A DNA stretch of 64,000 nt from Pedobacter sp. Bi126 (GCF_918698245.1 NZ_CAKKMS010000012.1:1-64000); one strand, 5' to 3'; numbered from the stretch's first letter, positions 33,728 through 43,649 are shown. The notes: generated by a model from the letters alone, not told the origin. Program-made: numbers and translations.

Positions 33728-34630
33728 TTAATTTAAATAAGGGTTTTGAGGAATGTAAACCAAATGGTAACCGCTTTTCTTAAGCAGATTAATCGTGTGC
33801 CCATCAGGTAATTGTTTAAAAATAACTGTCGTTAACACTTGTGAGGGCATAACCCTTAGTTTAAAGAGGGTATCAAAAAGAAACTTCTTCATTTTGATGA
33901 AGAAAAACTGCCTGTTGTATTGATCGGTTGATATTGATTCTGCCCCTTTAAACCAGTAATTTGGATTGATTTTTTTGAAACCGACCATTGGCAGGCCTAA
34001 ACCTGCGGCCAGTTTTTCAAATTCCCGTTCAGAAACCTTGTATACAAAATTTCCAACAGGCTCAAATGAAAAACGGTTTTTCCATAATTTGTTAATAAAT
34101 TGCCTGTTTTGGGCAAAAAGATTGCTTAACATTAATAGTAAAGGCATTTTTGTTACGGGATCTTGCGGCTCCATCACTACCACAGCTGATCTGGCCACTC
34201 TGATCATCTCGTACATTGCAGCATATGGCCTGGGGAAATGGTGGTAAGATTCTTTGCAAAGCACAAAATCAAAGCTATTGTCTTCTCGCGATAGCTTTTC
34301 TGCATTTTCTGCAGCACAGGCATTAATAATTCCCTCTTTTAGTGCAACATTTAAAAAATCGGTATTAAGATCGGTTGCCAATGCTTTATTGCCTGAGTTT
34401 AGAATATACTGCGCATCAAATCCATATGCATCTCCTATAGTAAGCCAACTTCGGTCTTTTCTGTCCAGAAGCGGATCAAGACAACTGAAAAATAGTTGCT
34501 GCAGCCACTGCGCAACATTGTTTTTGCCTGTAGCCCTTACCTTTCCATAAAAATCGCTTTTAGCACTTTCGGACGGAAAATGTTCATTGTACCACTCGTT
34601 GTGTCGGTTATAGCTTTCTTTATGGCGCAT
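33728..34630 (-). CDS. SAM-dependent methyltransferase, class I
   Basis: Cytoplasmic methyltransferase with the type 11 fold. The SAM-binding motif I is WLTIGDAYGFDAQY (near residue 65), the acidic residue ending strand 2 is in ALATDLN, and the motif DNSFDFVLCKESYHHFPRPYAAMYEMIRVAR is typical of this group. The C-terminal 100 residues are unassigned and hydrophobic in places. The substrate cannot be told; neighbours do not help. Confidence 0.8.
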   Translation of the reverse strand: MRHKESYNRHNEWYNEHFPSESAKSDFYGKVRATGKNNVAQWLQQLFFSCLDPLLDRKDRSWLTIGDAYGFDAQYILNSGNKALATDLNTDFLNVALKEGIINACAAENAEKLSREDNSFDFVLCKESYHHFPRPYAAMYEMIRVARSAVVVMEPQDPVTKMPLLLMLSNLFAQNRQFINKLWKNRFSFEPVGNFVYKVSEREFEKLAAGLGLPMVGFKKINPNYWFKGAESISTDQYNRQFFFIKMKKFLFDTLFKLRVMPSQVLTTVIFKQLPDGHTINLLKKSGYHLVYIPQNPYLN

Positions 34631-34790
34631 AGAGCAGGGTTTATTAGATTATACGATGCCTACGCTGAAAACGCTTGGTCGAAAATAAAATCTATCCATA
34701 AAAAATAAATTAATTTTAACCCAGCGTTTTTCATATCCACTGCGTAACCTTGTTATAACACCATGAAAAAACGCTTACCGAACCAAATGG

Positions 34791-35366
34791 ATGAACCTTT
34801 TTTTTAAGCAGGATACTAAACTAATCAGAGGCTGCAAGGCCAATGAACGGCAAGCACAGGAAGGTCTCTATAAGCTTTACTATGCCGATATGCTGCGGAT
34901 ATGTTTTCGTTATTTAAAATCAGATGATCTGGCGCATGATGCGCTGAGTATTGGTTTTTTGAAGGTTTTTCAGCATATCCATACTTTCGATGCTAAAAAA
35001 GGAGAATTTGGTGCCTGGATTAGGACAGTGATGGTAAGGTCGTGTATTGATATTGGCCGAAGAGAGGCGAAGTTTAATGAAACAATCAGTCAAGATGAAT
35101 TAGAAGAAATCTTTATCCAGCCGTCTGTGTTAGATAAACTTTTTGTGGAAGATCTCCTAAAATTGATACGCCTGTTGCCAACCGCTACCCAGTTGGTTTT
35201 TAACCTTTCGGTTATAGATGGCTATTCGCATAAGGAAATTGGAGAACATTTGAATATTACCGAGAGTACATCAAGGTGGCACCTCTCGGAAGCAAAGAAA
35301 CAGTTGAGGACAATGTTAGCTTCCTCAGCAATTGATAAACCAACTGAAAACATAAAAAGAAGATGA
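34791..35366 (+). CDS. ECF sigma factor (second locus)
   Basis: Sigma-70 family factor of 191 residues. Region 2 is at about 18-85 (LYKLYYADMLRICFRYL, DDLAHDALSIGFLKVFQHI, AWIRTVMVRSCID) and region 4 at about 125-180 (LIRLLPTATQLVFNLSVIDGYSHKEIGEHLNI). The stop overlaps the next gene's start as ATGA at 35363-35366, a sign of translational coupling. There is no FecR gene; the coupled membrane protein is the likely anti-sigma factor. Confidence 0.9.
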   Translation: MNLFFKQDTKLIRGCKANERQAQEGLYKLYYADMLRICFRYLKSDDLAHDALSIGFLKVFQHIHTFDAKKGEFGAWIRTVMVRSCIDIGRREAKFNETISQDELEEIFIQPSVLDKLFVEDLLKLIRLLPTATQLVFNLSVIDGYSHKEIGEHLNITESTSRWHLSEAKKQLRTMLASSAIDKPTENIKRR

Positions 35367-36859
35367 GAAATTCAGCATGGTATCATAAACTCTGGCGCAA
35401 TAAATTTGATAGTCTGCCAATTCAGGATGCTTCGGATGCTTCATGGGCAGGTATGCACAAACTGCTTAATGAGCAGATGCCGATTAGTACGATTGGTGGC
35501 CATGGCCCTAATTTATCTACAGGAGCCAAACTTTTTAAAATAATTGGGTATACGCTGTCTGTAGCTGCTGCGGTTTCTACTGTAGGTTACTTTACAGTTC
35601 TGAAATCAAAAAATAAACAGAAAGAAATAGAAAATAAAGTTAAACCCGCAATTCTCGATTCAGTAGTTGTTGATAGTAGTAAGGTGATAAATTACAGCAA
35701 TTTGGCCGATACGATTATAATTAAGGATAGTATTGATCAGAATGGAAATGCAATTGATCATGTTGTGGCGCAAAATAAAGGCGTTGACAATGATTCTGCT
35801 TTGGTTGTAAAACATGTGAATGACAACGTTATTTCATCTACCGCGAAACCGAATGTTGTTTCACCTATTAAAAACAAACACGATGGTACACAAAGACCTG
35901 ATCATTTTGGACGGTTTGAAAATTTAAGTTCGAGCTTGCCAAAGCCTAGCTCAAAAGTTGATGGTCATCAATCTAAGGACCAGAACGTTAATCGTCCATT
36001 TGGGATCGGACAAAATATGTTATTAATGCCGAATAGTTATCAGGAAAAAAATGGATTTTTTAAACAGCTTGCTTCACCTGTTTCCATTTTAAACCAAAGG
36101 GCCGTTTTACAAGCCTATTCCCCTGTCGTTTTACTAAATGCATCCTCAATAAATAACAGTAGGATGGGAAGCAACAATAAAGCAGACCGCACCACCGTAG
36201 GTAAAACCACAAAGGTAAAAAATGTTAGATTACCAAAAATCAAAACGACTAAAATTAAACAAGAAAGCGAAATTATAGTGCCTACATATAGTTATGGTGT
36301 AACAACAGGAATGAATGTGCAGAAAGGCAACAGTAGTTTTTATGCCGGCATATCGGGTGCTTATTCATTAAGCAAAAAATGGCAATTCTCTGTTGGCGCA
36401 AATGTAAATAGCTATCATAAAATTGCAGGAGAATTTACACATCCAAGTTATTACCGCCCCGATTCGCTACCACCGTTTACAATTGCAGCTACACGAAAAG
36501 TGATTACCATGGATATTCCTTTAACAGCTGCCTATAGGCTTTCAAAACATATAAGTGTTAAAGCAGGTCCGGTAATTAGTTTTATGGGCAAGCAGTCTGA
36601 AATGATAACCAAATTAAACCCGATAGCCGATCCGCGTGATACATTATACCATAGCAAGCAAATCGACTCGACCTTAGTAAATACAGTAAACAATAAGGTA
36701 AATATAGGGTTTACCGGCGGCATCAGTATTCACATTAAACAATTTGATATCAATGGAAGCTACCAATGGTTGTCTCCATACAAGGTGACCAATAGTTTGG
36801 GCTCTTTTAAACAGACCAATCAGGTTTTTAGGATAGGGATAGGGTATAGGTTTAAATAA
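35363..36859 (+). CDS. Putative trans-envelope anti-sigma, beta-barrel
   Basis: 498-residue protein coupled to an ECF sigma factor. Residues 1-52 are a short cytoplasmic part (WYHKLWRNKFDSLPI). A membrane helix lies at about 55-77 (LFKIIGYTLSVAAAVSTVGYF). A long, charged, disordered linker follows (about 80-300), and residues about 305-498 resemble an outer-membrane beta-barrel (YGVTTGMNVQKGNSSFYAGISGAYSLSKKWQFSVG), ending in RIGIGYRFK, which has the terminal aromatic pattern of barrel proteins. If both predictions hold, one chain crosses both membranes. An anti-sigma role is inferred from the overlap and topology, not shown. Confidence 0.7.
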   Translation: MRNSAWYHKLWRNKFDSLPIQDASDASWAGMHKLLNEQMPISTIGGHGPNLSTGAKLFKIIGYTLSVAAAVSTVGYFTVLKSKNKQKEIENKVKPAILDSVVVDSSKVINYSNLADTIIIKDSIDQNGNAIDHVVAQNKGVDNDSALVVKHVNDNVISSTAKPNVVSPIKNKHDGTQRPDHFGRFENLSSSLPKPSSKVDGHQSKDQNVNRPFGIGQNMLLMPNSYQEKNGFFKQLASPVSILNQRAVLQAYSPVVLLNASSINNSRMGSNNKADRTTVGKTTKVKNVRLPKIKTTKIKQESEIIVPTYSYGVTTGMNVQKGNSSFYAGISGAYSLSKKWQFSVGANVNSYHKIAGEFTHPSYYRPDSLPPFTIAATRKVITMDIPLTAAYRLSKHISVKAGPVISFMGKQSEMITKLNPIADPRDTLYHSKQIDSTLVNTVNNKVNIGFTGGISIHIKQFDINGSYQWLSPYKVTNSLGSFKQTNQVFRIGIGYRFK

Positions 36860-36913
36860 CTATAAGTATTGTTTTATACGCTTGTGTTTTCGGTTTGGCT
36901 TACTCATAAAAAA

Positions 36914-36945
36914 ATATGCCTTTAAGATTAAACTTAAAGGCATAT
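36914..36945 (-). terminator. Terminator of barrel/TPR operon
   Basis: Stem ATATGCCTTTAAG / CTTAAAGGCATAT with a six-base loop; on the minus strand seven T follow. It ends the 41714-36980 operon. Confidence 0.88.
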
Positions 36946-36979
36946 CAGATTGAAAAAAAGAATTTTACAATTTTATCGC

Positions 36980-38677
36980 TTAAAACGAATACGTTAATCC
37001 TCCGAAAATATTAAATCCGTTTACCTGATAGTACAAATACCTGCTGTAGTTTGTATTTAAGATATTGTTTGCTTTAGCAAAAACAGAGAATTTTTTGTTG
37101 ATGCGGTAATCAGCACCAAGGCCTAAATCTACATAACCTTTAACCGTTTCAATAAGTTCGATATTGGTATTGGGAATTATGTATTGTGAAGCGGGAACAG
37201 GAGCGCCGGTATATACTTTTGCTTTAATATCATCCTGAATTACCACAGCAGCATTAAAGCTTAGTTTTTTATTATAGGTATAAACAAAGTTAGAACTTAC
37301 TTTTAAACCCGGTTTAAACCAAGAGTAGGTTTCTGAGGCAGGTTTCCAATCGTCGATATTTAATTTACCTGTCCATTTTAAGGCGTCGCTTACCTGAACA
37401 GAAATCTCACCTTCTAAGCCTGTTAATTTGGTTTTACCGAAATCGTATATCACATCAAATTTGTTGAAATCAGTAAAGTTGTTCACGAACAAAGGCATAT
37501 CATCAAACTGTTTTACATATACGCGTGCCTTGTAACCAAAACCCGGTCCGCCGGTTCCTTTAATACCAGCGCTGAAACTTAACTTTTCAACCGTGTTTTT
37601 AACTACAACGTTGCTGTTTAACCAAGGGTTTTCATCGGTAAAGCCTTTTAACGAGTTTCTGTTTACATCACCTTTAACTTCTCCGAAAACCTGTAAATAA
37701 TCTGGAATTAAAGTGAAATCGGCCGTAACGGCAGGGAATATTTTAGAGCTGCTGAATGCACCAAATTCCTGTACGAAATTAATCCCCGCTGTAATTTTAG
37801 CACCTTTAACCTGTAAACGGATATACGGATTTAAGCGCAACAGGTTATTGCCAACGCTGGTTAAAGCATCTTTGCTATTACCAAATTCTGTTGATGCGGC
37901 TAAACCTAAGTTTAACGAGTTAATGCGTTTGTTTACATAACCGTTTAAGCTCAGGTAGTTTTCTTTTGCACTGAATTTATCATTCCAGATATAGCCATTG
38001 GCTTTTAAAGCATAACTAAAAGCATCTTCATCTTCTGTAAAGTTTTTTACCAGCTCACCTTCCAGTTCAATGGTGGTTAAGGCCTGTTTATCAGGGTTAG
38101 GATTTAACGTAGGTCTGGTATCATCTAAACCATAAAAATAGGTGCCATTACGTTCAAAATTAATGCGGCCACTAACTGTGTTTTGATCTAAGATACTGCG
38201 GCCAAAAACACTTAATTGTTGGTTACTGCTATTCTGCTTGTTCAGCTTTCCTTCCTGACTAAAATGTTTAAAGTATCCACCAAGCTGTAAACCTTCATCT
38301 TTACCGGTGTTAAAATAAGCTTCGCCCAAAAGGGTAGCCAACGACCCGAATGCACCTTTTACATAGTTGTTAACCAGTATGCTTTCTTTTTCTTCCGCCA
38401 AAGCCTGTGCCTGTAACTTTTGGATATCGCTGTTCAACTCCAGCTTCCTATCCAAAATGCTGTAGTTCAATTTTGCTTTGTAAGTTTTAACATCATCTAA
38501 ATTCGGGCTTCGTCTCAGCTTTACAGCCTCGGCCAAAATTGGTTTATATGGACGAACTACTTCAATTTCTTCATTTACTACTGCTTTTTCATCGGCCTTT
38601 TTATCCTGCGCCTGTGCAGTCATTAATCCGGCAGCTAAAAAAAACAGTGAACTATATATATATTTAATCGATTTCAT
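36980..38677 (-). CDS. TonB-dependent-receptor-like outer-membrane barrel
   Basis: Outer-membrane protein with signal peptide (to about residue 23, AQAQ). An N-terminal stretch EEIEVVRPYKPILAEAVKLRRSPNL looks like a TonB-box-like or partner-binding segment, but no plug domain is visible. Residues about 105-565 have the alternating pattern of a large beta-barrel and end FGGLTYSF. Length 565 is short for a full TonB-dependent receptor, so a plug-less barrel is likely. It lies four bases after the stop of the TPR gene, so the two products probably work together. Confidence 0.75.
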   Translation of the reverse strand: MKSIKYIYSSLFFLAAGLMTAQAQDKKADEKAVVNEEIEVVRPYKPILAEAVKLRRSPNLDDVKTYKAKLNYSILDRKLELNSDIQKLQAQALAEEKESILVNNYVKGAFGSLATLLGEAYFNTGKDEGLQLGGYFKHFSQEGKLNKQNSSNQQLSVFGRSILDQNTVSGRINFERNGTYFYGLDDTRPTLNPNPDKQALTTIELEGELVKNFTEDEDAFSYALKANGYIWNDKFSAKENYLSLNGYVNKRINSLNLGLAASTEFGNSKDALTSVGNNLLRLNPYIRLQVKGAKITAGINFVQEFGAFSSSKIFPAVTADFTLIPDYLQVFGEVKGDVNRNSLKGFTDENPWLNSNVVVKNTVEKLSFSAGIKGTGGPGFGYKARVYVKQFDDMPLFVNNFTDFNKFDVIYDFGKTKLTGLEGEISVQVSDALKWTGKLNIDDWKPASETYSWFKPGLKVSSNFVYTYNKKLSFNAAVVIQDDIKAKVYTGAPVPASQYIIPNTNIELIETVKGYVDLGLGADYRINKKFSVFAKANNILNTNYSRYLYYQVNGFNIFGGLTYSF

Positions 38678-38681
38678 AATG

Positions 38682-41600
38682 CTACTTCTTCTGGTTTAGT
38701 TTTTCTAGTTTTTCTTTGGCTGTAGGGATGATATCATCCTTGCCTTCGTAGTTATCAATTATGCTGAGAAGAGTACTTTTTGCCTGTAAATTATCTTTCA
38801 GGGCCACATAATTATCAGATAAAAGGATAAACGCCTTTGCTACCCAGTAATCGTAAGCAGCCATGTTGTTAACCAGATCGAAACAGGTTTTAGACGAAGT
38901 TTTGAAATCACCTTTGTTGTATTCCAATAAAGCTAAATTATATTTTGCTTCTGCGGCGGCAACGGTTTTTGTTTTGGCCACTACATTTTTAAACTCCTTA
39001 ATTGCTGTGGTGGTATCGCCTTTTAACAAGTAGGCTTTACCAGAATATAAGCTCGAACTGTTTTTTTCTTCCTCAGAAGCTTTTTCCGATTCTTTGGTTA
39101 GCTGTGCATATTTCAGCATGTCATCAGGCATGTTTAAAGCGGTGTAAGCCTTTAACAAATTGTTGATGGCAAAACTATAGTGCGACTTGTAATCGGTGGT
39201 AGTTTCTAATCTTTTCAGGTATACAATGGCCTCGTTGTATTTCTTCTGATTTAAGAACAATGTTGATATACTCACCAAAGAGCGTTCGGTGTAATCGCTC
39301 GTCCAGTCGTTTAAGATAAATTCGTAATCAGGAATGGCTTCATCCGGGCGGCCCAGTTTCACCAGCGATTCTGCCCTGATAAATTTAGCTTCTTTTTCAT
39401 GGTTCGCTTTAGGGAATTTATCAAAATAAGCATTTACGGCCTGGAATGCACCATTGGCATCGCCTTTTAAATAAGTGTTATTGGCTGCGGCAAAAACGAT
39501 ATTGTCTTGCTCCGAGCCTGAATAATTTCCAAGTGGAGTAGTAGCTGCGTAAGCGATAAAACCATTTGCATCGCCGCGATCTACATAAATGTTTTTGATC
39601 GATTCCATTGCCTGTTTGGCTTCATCGGCAGTAGGATAATCGCGGATTACTTTTTTGAACGATTCTAAAGCGGCATCGTCCTGATCCTGGTTGTATTGAA
39701 CCAAACCGATGGTTACCAGCGCTTTTGCCACATAACTGCTGCGTGGATATTTAGCTACCAGGGCTACAAGGTCTGATTTAGATTTATCAAAATCGCCCTT
39801 GTTGAAATACGTATAAGCGGTTTCGAAACCAGCATCATCAGCGTAATTAGAATTTGGAAAAGCATTCAACAGGCTCTGCATAGTAGCAATTTTCGCATCA
39901 TATTGCGTTTCCAACCCCTGGATCATTCCTTTCTGGAAAGTGGCGTAATCTTCCGAAGTGGTTTTGCGGCTGATGATCTTGTTGTAGTTTGCCATTGCAT
40001 CACCATAGTTTTTGTTTACGAAATATGAATCGGCTAAACGGATGGTGGCATCATCAATCGTTTTTTGGTCTTTATCACTACCCGCGAGGAATTTTTCGAA
40101 ATAAGTAGCTGCTTTGCTGTATTTCTCATCTTCGAACGCTGCATAGGCCAAAGCGTAGTTCGCAAAATTGTAAACACCGGTTTTATCGGCATCTGGCATT
40201 TTTAAGAATTTTTCGAAAGTGGTAACTGCTTCACCAAACTTACGCAGCTCGTACATCGATTCAGCTTTCCAGTAAGTGTTTAGCGCATTGATCTCGTTGT
40301 CTTCAGGGAACTTTTCAGAACGTAAAAACATCGATAATGCATTCGGGAATGCTCTTTCGTTATAAAATTCTAACCCACGGAAATAGGTTACTTTTTGGTA
40401 AGCTTCTTTAGCTTCAAGGTTTTTATCCGGAATAGGTTCTAAAATATCTACAGCCGCCTGATAGTTTTTGGTGGTTAATAAAACTTCGCCCAATAAAGTT
40501 TTGGCTTCGTTTATTTTACGCGATTTCGGGAAAGTTTTTAGGAAGCCCTGTGTAGCCTCTAAGGCTTGTTGGTGGAATTCTAGTTCGTAACTTAATTTGG
40601 CATAGTTTAACCAAGCTTCCTCCTGTATACCCTTGTCAAAACTTAAACGCGATGCCCTGAAAAAAGCACTCTGCGCTTTTGGTTTATCGCCCAATTGAAT
40701 AAAGGCTTTACCCAAAGTATGCATTCCATTTTGAAGGTAAACATCATCGGTATTTAGTTTTTCTAAAACAGCAACCGACTCTTTATATTTCTTATTCTGG
40801 AACAAAGAGTAGCCGTATTGGTAAATGAAGAGGTTGTTTTTGGTTTCGCTTTTATCTTTTGCATAATATTCGGCGAAATACTTTTCAGCATTTTTGAATT
40901 CAGATTTTGCAAAGTACGATGCTGCGACCAAACTCAACATTTCTGGCTCGAACTGTTGTTTGGTTTTTTGAATGGCTGCTAAAGCATAGCTGATTACATC
41001 ATCATAACGCTCGTCAAGGTAATACATCGAAGTGATGTAGTATGGATAACTCGCCTCGTAAGTAGGAGAGCCCTTTAACTTTTCGAAGTTGGCCAATGCC
41101 GTTTTATACTCTTTGTTTAAGTAATTGATGTAAGCAAAGTAGTAAGTGGCGCTTTCCTGAAAATCGCCTTCTTCTTTTTTAACTTTTTCGAATAAAGGTT
41201 CAGCTTTGTCGTAGTCTTTAAGTTCGAAATAAGCGTAACCTTGTTTAAACTGGTATTCGTTTCTTTGTTTGCCTGAAAGCGTAGAAGGATCTGTTTTTTC
41301 GAACCATTCTAAAGCTTTTTTATAGTTTTTCTGGTTGAAATAAGTTTTTCCAACGTAGAAATAAGCCAGTTTGGTGTTCGGGTTTAACGGATAATCGCGG
41401 ATAAATGCCTGAAACAAACTTTCGGCATCGCTATTGGTTAGCTCTAGTGCACAAACAGCAGCGTAAAATTTTGCATTCTCTTTCAGTAAAGATAATTCAG
41501 CATTACTCTCCGTTTGGGTAGAAGGTTTATAACGTTGCAGCTCAACAAGTTTAAACTGTTGTGCGGCTGCTGTGTATTTTTCTTTGTCTAATAATTCTAA

Positions 41601-41714
41601 GCCCGTTTGATAGTTTTTGTTGAGGTTCTGCACTGCGCTAACCTGAGCGTAGGTGCTAAAACTTCCTGCTAAAAGTAGCGGAATTAGTAAGTATTTTTTC
41701 TGCATTGGTTTCAA
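38682..41714 (-). CDS. Large periplasmic TPR protein
   Basis: Exported protein (signal peptide to about residue 23, STYAQ) built almost wholly of tetratricopeptide repeats, for example KNYKKALEWFEKTDP, KDYDKAEPLFEKVK, KFGEAVTTFEKFLKM, KYSKAATYFEKFLAG. At 1010 residues it could hold about 25 repeats. Such scaffolds bind other proteins; no enzyme motif is present. It is directly followed by an outer-membrane barrel gene, suggesting a periplasm/outer-membrane complex. Confidence 0.88.
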   Translation of the reverse strand: MKPMQKKYLLIPLLLAGSFSTYAQVSAVQNLNKNYQTGLELLDKEKYTAAAQQFKLVELQRYKPSTQTESNAELSLLKENAKFYAAVCALELTNSDAESLFQAFIRDYPLNPNTKLAYFYVGKTYFNQKNYKKALEWFEKTDPSTLSGKQRNEYQFKQGYAYFELKDYDKAEPLFEKVKKEEGDFQESATYYFAYINYLNKEYKTALANFEKLKGSPTYEASYPYYITSMYYLDERYDDVISYALAAIQKTKQQFEPEMLSLVAASYFAKSEFKNAEKYFAEYYAKDKSETKNNLFIYQYGYSLFQNKKYKESVAVLEKLNTDDVYLQNGMHTLGKAFIQLGDKPKAQSAFFRASRLSFDKGIQEEAWLNYAKLSYELEFHQQALEATQGFLKTFPKSRKINEAKTLLGEVLLTTKNYQAAVDILEPIPDKNLEAKEAYQKVTYFRGLEFYNERAFPNALSMFLRSEKFPEDNEINALNTYWKAESMYELRKFGEAVTTFEKFLKMPDADKTGVYNFANYALAYAAFEDEKYSKAATYFEKFLAGSDKDQKTIDDATIRLADSYFVNKNYGDAMANYNKIISRKTTSEDYATFQKGMIQGLETQYDAKIATMQSLLNAFPNSNYADDAGFETAYTYFNKGDFDKSKSDLVALVAKYPRSSYVAKALVTIGLVQYNQDQDDAALESFKKVIRDYPTADEAKQAMESIKNIYVDRGDANGFIAYAATTPLGNYSGSEQDNIVFAAANNTYLKGDANGAFQAVNAYFDKFPKANHEKEAKFIRAESLVKLGRPDEAIPDYEFILNDWTSDYTERSLVSISTLFLNQKKYNEAIVYLKRLETTTDYKSHYSFAINNLLKAYTALNMPDDMLKYAQLTKESEKASEEEKNSSSLYSGKAYLLKGDTTTAIKEFKNVVAKTKTVAAAEAKYNLALLEYNKGDFKTSSKTCFDLVNNMAAYDYWVAKAFILLSDNYVALKDNLQAKSTLLSIIDNYEGKDDIIPTAKEKLEKLNQKK

Positions 41715-42153
41715 ATATGGTTGGTACTAAATTAGAAATAGTATCAAAGCTTATCAACAGAAGTAATTAACATCTGTTAATAACACAAATTAACGATAGG
41801 ATTTTTGGTTTGGTATTAAGGGGTGAACGAATGTGGAAAAATGATAGGGTTCATTGGTCATTGGTTCATTCGTCATTGGTGCCGCCGCATCCGATAAGGG
41901 TTCATTGGTTCATTCGTCAATAGTTCATTCGTGCCGCCGCATCCGTCATTCCGAGGCGGCTTTCAGTCAACAAAGCAATCTGGTAGAAGGGTTAACTGGT
42001 CAATGATATAAATTGGTAAATTGCCATAGGCTATTAGCAATGGACTATTTACTAATACATTTCTAAAAAGACGCTGGACTTAGTCCTTTCGGCAAGATGC
42101 TAGATTTTGGACTCTGCACTAGTAAACCAGTGACCAATGAACGATTGAACTAA
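41715..42153. other. Intergenic region with ATTGGTTCATT-type short repeats
   Basis: About 440 bases without a gene, between the TPR gene start and pyrB stop. From about 41840 it is made of degenerate short words (TTCATTGGTCATTGG, GTGCCGCCGCATCCG twice, CCAATGAACGA) and a fragment CGTCATTCCGAGGCGGC (41944) of a hairpin family. A similar cluster lies at 52795-53050. Confidence 0.55.
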
Positions 42154-43083
42154 CTATCCCTGGCTTGCCAACAAATACAGCACAGCCATTCTTATTGCTA
42201 CTCCGTTTTCTACCTGCTCTAAAATGATCGATTGTTTGCTGTCGGCCACATCGCTGGTAATCTCAACCCCTCTGTTTATCGGGCCAGGGTGCATGACAAT
42301 GATTTCTTTATCGAGGTTATCTAAGATCTGTTTGTTTAAGCCGTACATCATGGCGTATTCCCTTAATGATGGGAAATATTTAATGTCCTGGCGCTCCAAT
42401 TGAATACGGAGCATGTTTGCTACATCGCACCAGTTCAGGGCTTTAATTAAATTATGTTCAACTTTTACTCCAAGCTGGTGGATGTGTTTTGGGATTAAAG
42501 TTGTTGGTCCGCAAACCATTACCTCGGCGCCTAAGCGCTGCAGGCACAGGATGTTTGAGATGGCTACACGTGAGTGCAGGATATCACCCACAATTACCAC
42601 TTTTTTACCAGCTACATCACCCAATTTCTGACGGATAGAGAAAGCATCAAGTAAGGCTTGTGTTGGATGTTCGTGCGCACCGTCTCCGGCATTTACAATC
42701 TGCGCTTTAACGTGTTTACTTAAAAACTGACCAGCACCTGCATATGGGTGGCGCATCACCACCATATCCACTTTCATGGATAAGATATTGTTTACCGTAT
42801 CGATCAGGGTTTCACCTTTGCTCACCGATGAAGAGGAAGCGGCGAAATTGACCACATCGGCCGAAAGCCTTTTTTCAGCAAGTTCGAACGAAAGTTTGGT
42901 ACGGGTAGAGTTTTCGAAAAAGATATTGGCAATGGTAATATCACGGAGTGAAGGAACCTTTTTTATTGGCCTGTTAATCACTTCCTTGAAATTATCTGCA
43001 GTTTCGAAAATCAATTCGATATCATTCCGGTTAATATCTTTAATGCCTAAAAGATGTCGGGTTGATAGTTTTTCTGCTGCCAT
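42154..43083 (-). CDS. pyrB: Aspartate carbamoyltransferase catalytic chain
   Basis: Second step of pyrimidine synthesis: carbamoyl phosphate plus aspartate to carbamoyl aspartate. Carbamoyl-phosphate loop STRTKLSFE (about residues 54-62), HPTQALLDAFSI (about 138-149) and the aspartate-side motif HPGPINRGVEI are all present. Length 309 is normal. It starts two bases after pyrR, so the operon pairs regulator and enzyme. No PyrI gene is near. Confidence 0.95.
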   Translation of the reverse strand: MAAEKLSTRHLLGIKDINRNDIELIFETADNFKEVINRPIKKVPSLRDITIANIFFENSTRTKLSFELAEKRLSADVVNFAASSSSVSKGETLIDTVNNILSMKVDMVVMRHPYAGAGQFLSKHVKAQIVNAGDGAHEHPTQALLDAFSIRQKLGDVAGKKVVIVGDILHSRVAISNILCLQRLGAEVMVCGPTTLIPKHIHQLGVKVEHNLIKALNWCDVANMLRIQLERQDIKYFPSLREYAMMYGLNKQILDNLDKEIIVMHPGPINRGVEITSDVADSKQSIILEQVENGVAIRMAVLYLLASQG

Positions 43084-43085
43084 TT

Positions 43086-43634
43086 TTATTTAGTATTTTC
43101 GGATATTAAAATCACTTTATCTTCACTTCCTTCGCTCGCCCAGGTTACTTTTACCTGTTGCGAGTTTAAACTATCTACCTGATGCCCAATATAATCGGGC
43201 TCGATAGGTAAATGTCTGCTAAACCTACGGTCTATTAAAACCAAAAGTTCAACTTTCTCTGGGCGGCCATAGGCAAGTAGGGCGTCAAGCGCTGCCCTAA
43301 TGGTTCTGCCGGTCCAAAGTACATCATCAATTAAGATTACTTTTTTGCCTTCGATAATAAAATCGATCGAGTTACTGCTTGCGGTAACCAATCCGTCTTT
43401 ACGGCGGAAATCATCTCTAAAGAAAGTAATATCAAGGTTTCCCTTTAAAATTTTCTTGTTTTTTAGAATCTGTTGAAGATCCTGATGAATGCGATCTGCC
43501 AAAAAAATACCCCTTGGCTGGATACCAATTAAAACGGTATTTGCGAAATCGTCGTGGTTTTCAATTAATTGATGGCAGAGCCTCTTAATTGTAATCTGAA
43601 TTTTTTGTCCGTCAAGAAGTGTTTTCTTTTGCAT
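43086..43634 (-). CDS. pyrR: PyrR bifunctional regulator / UPRTase
   Basis: Pyrimidine-responsive RNA-binding regulator that also has uracil phosphoribosyltransferase activity in many bacteria. The PRPP loop VILIDDVLWTGRTIRAALDAL is intact and the RFSRHLPIEPDYIGHQ motif is typical of PyrR. I take ATG 43634 (MQKKTLLDG) as start. The longer frame begins with TTG at 43652, which lies inside a TATATTTG promoter box. With a leader of about ten bases there is no room for a PyrR attenuator upstream of pyrR itself, so control would have to act elsewhere. Confidence 0.9.
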   Translation of the reverse strand: MQKKTLLDGQKIQITIKRLCHQLIENHDDFANTVLIGIQPRGIFLADRIHQDLQQILKNKKILKGNLDITFFRDDFRRKDGLVTASSNSIDFIIEGKKVILIDDVLWTGRTIRAALDALLAYGRPEKVELLVLIDRRFSRHLPIEPDYIGHQVDSLNSQQVKVTWASEGSEDKVILISENTK

Positions 43635-43649
43635 TGAAGAAGGATTGGG

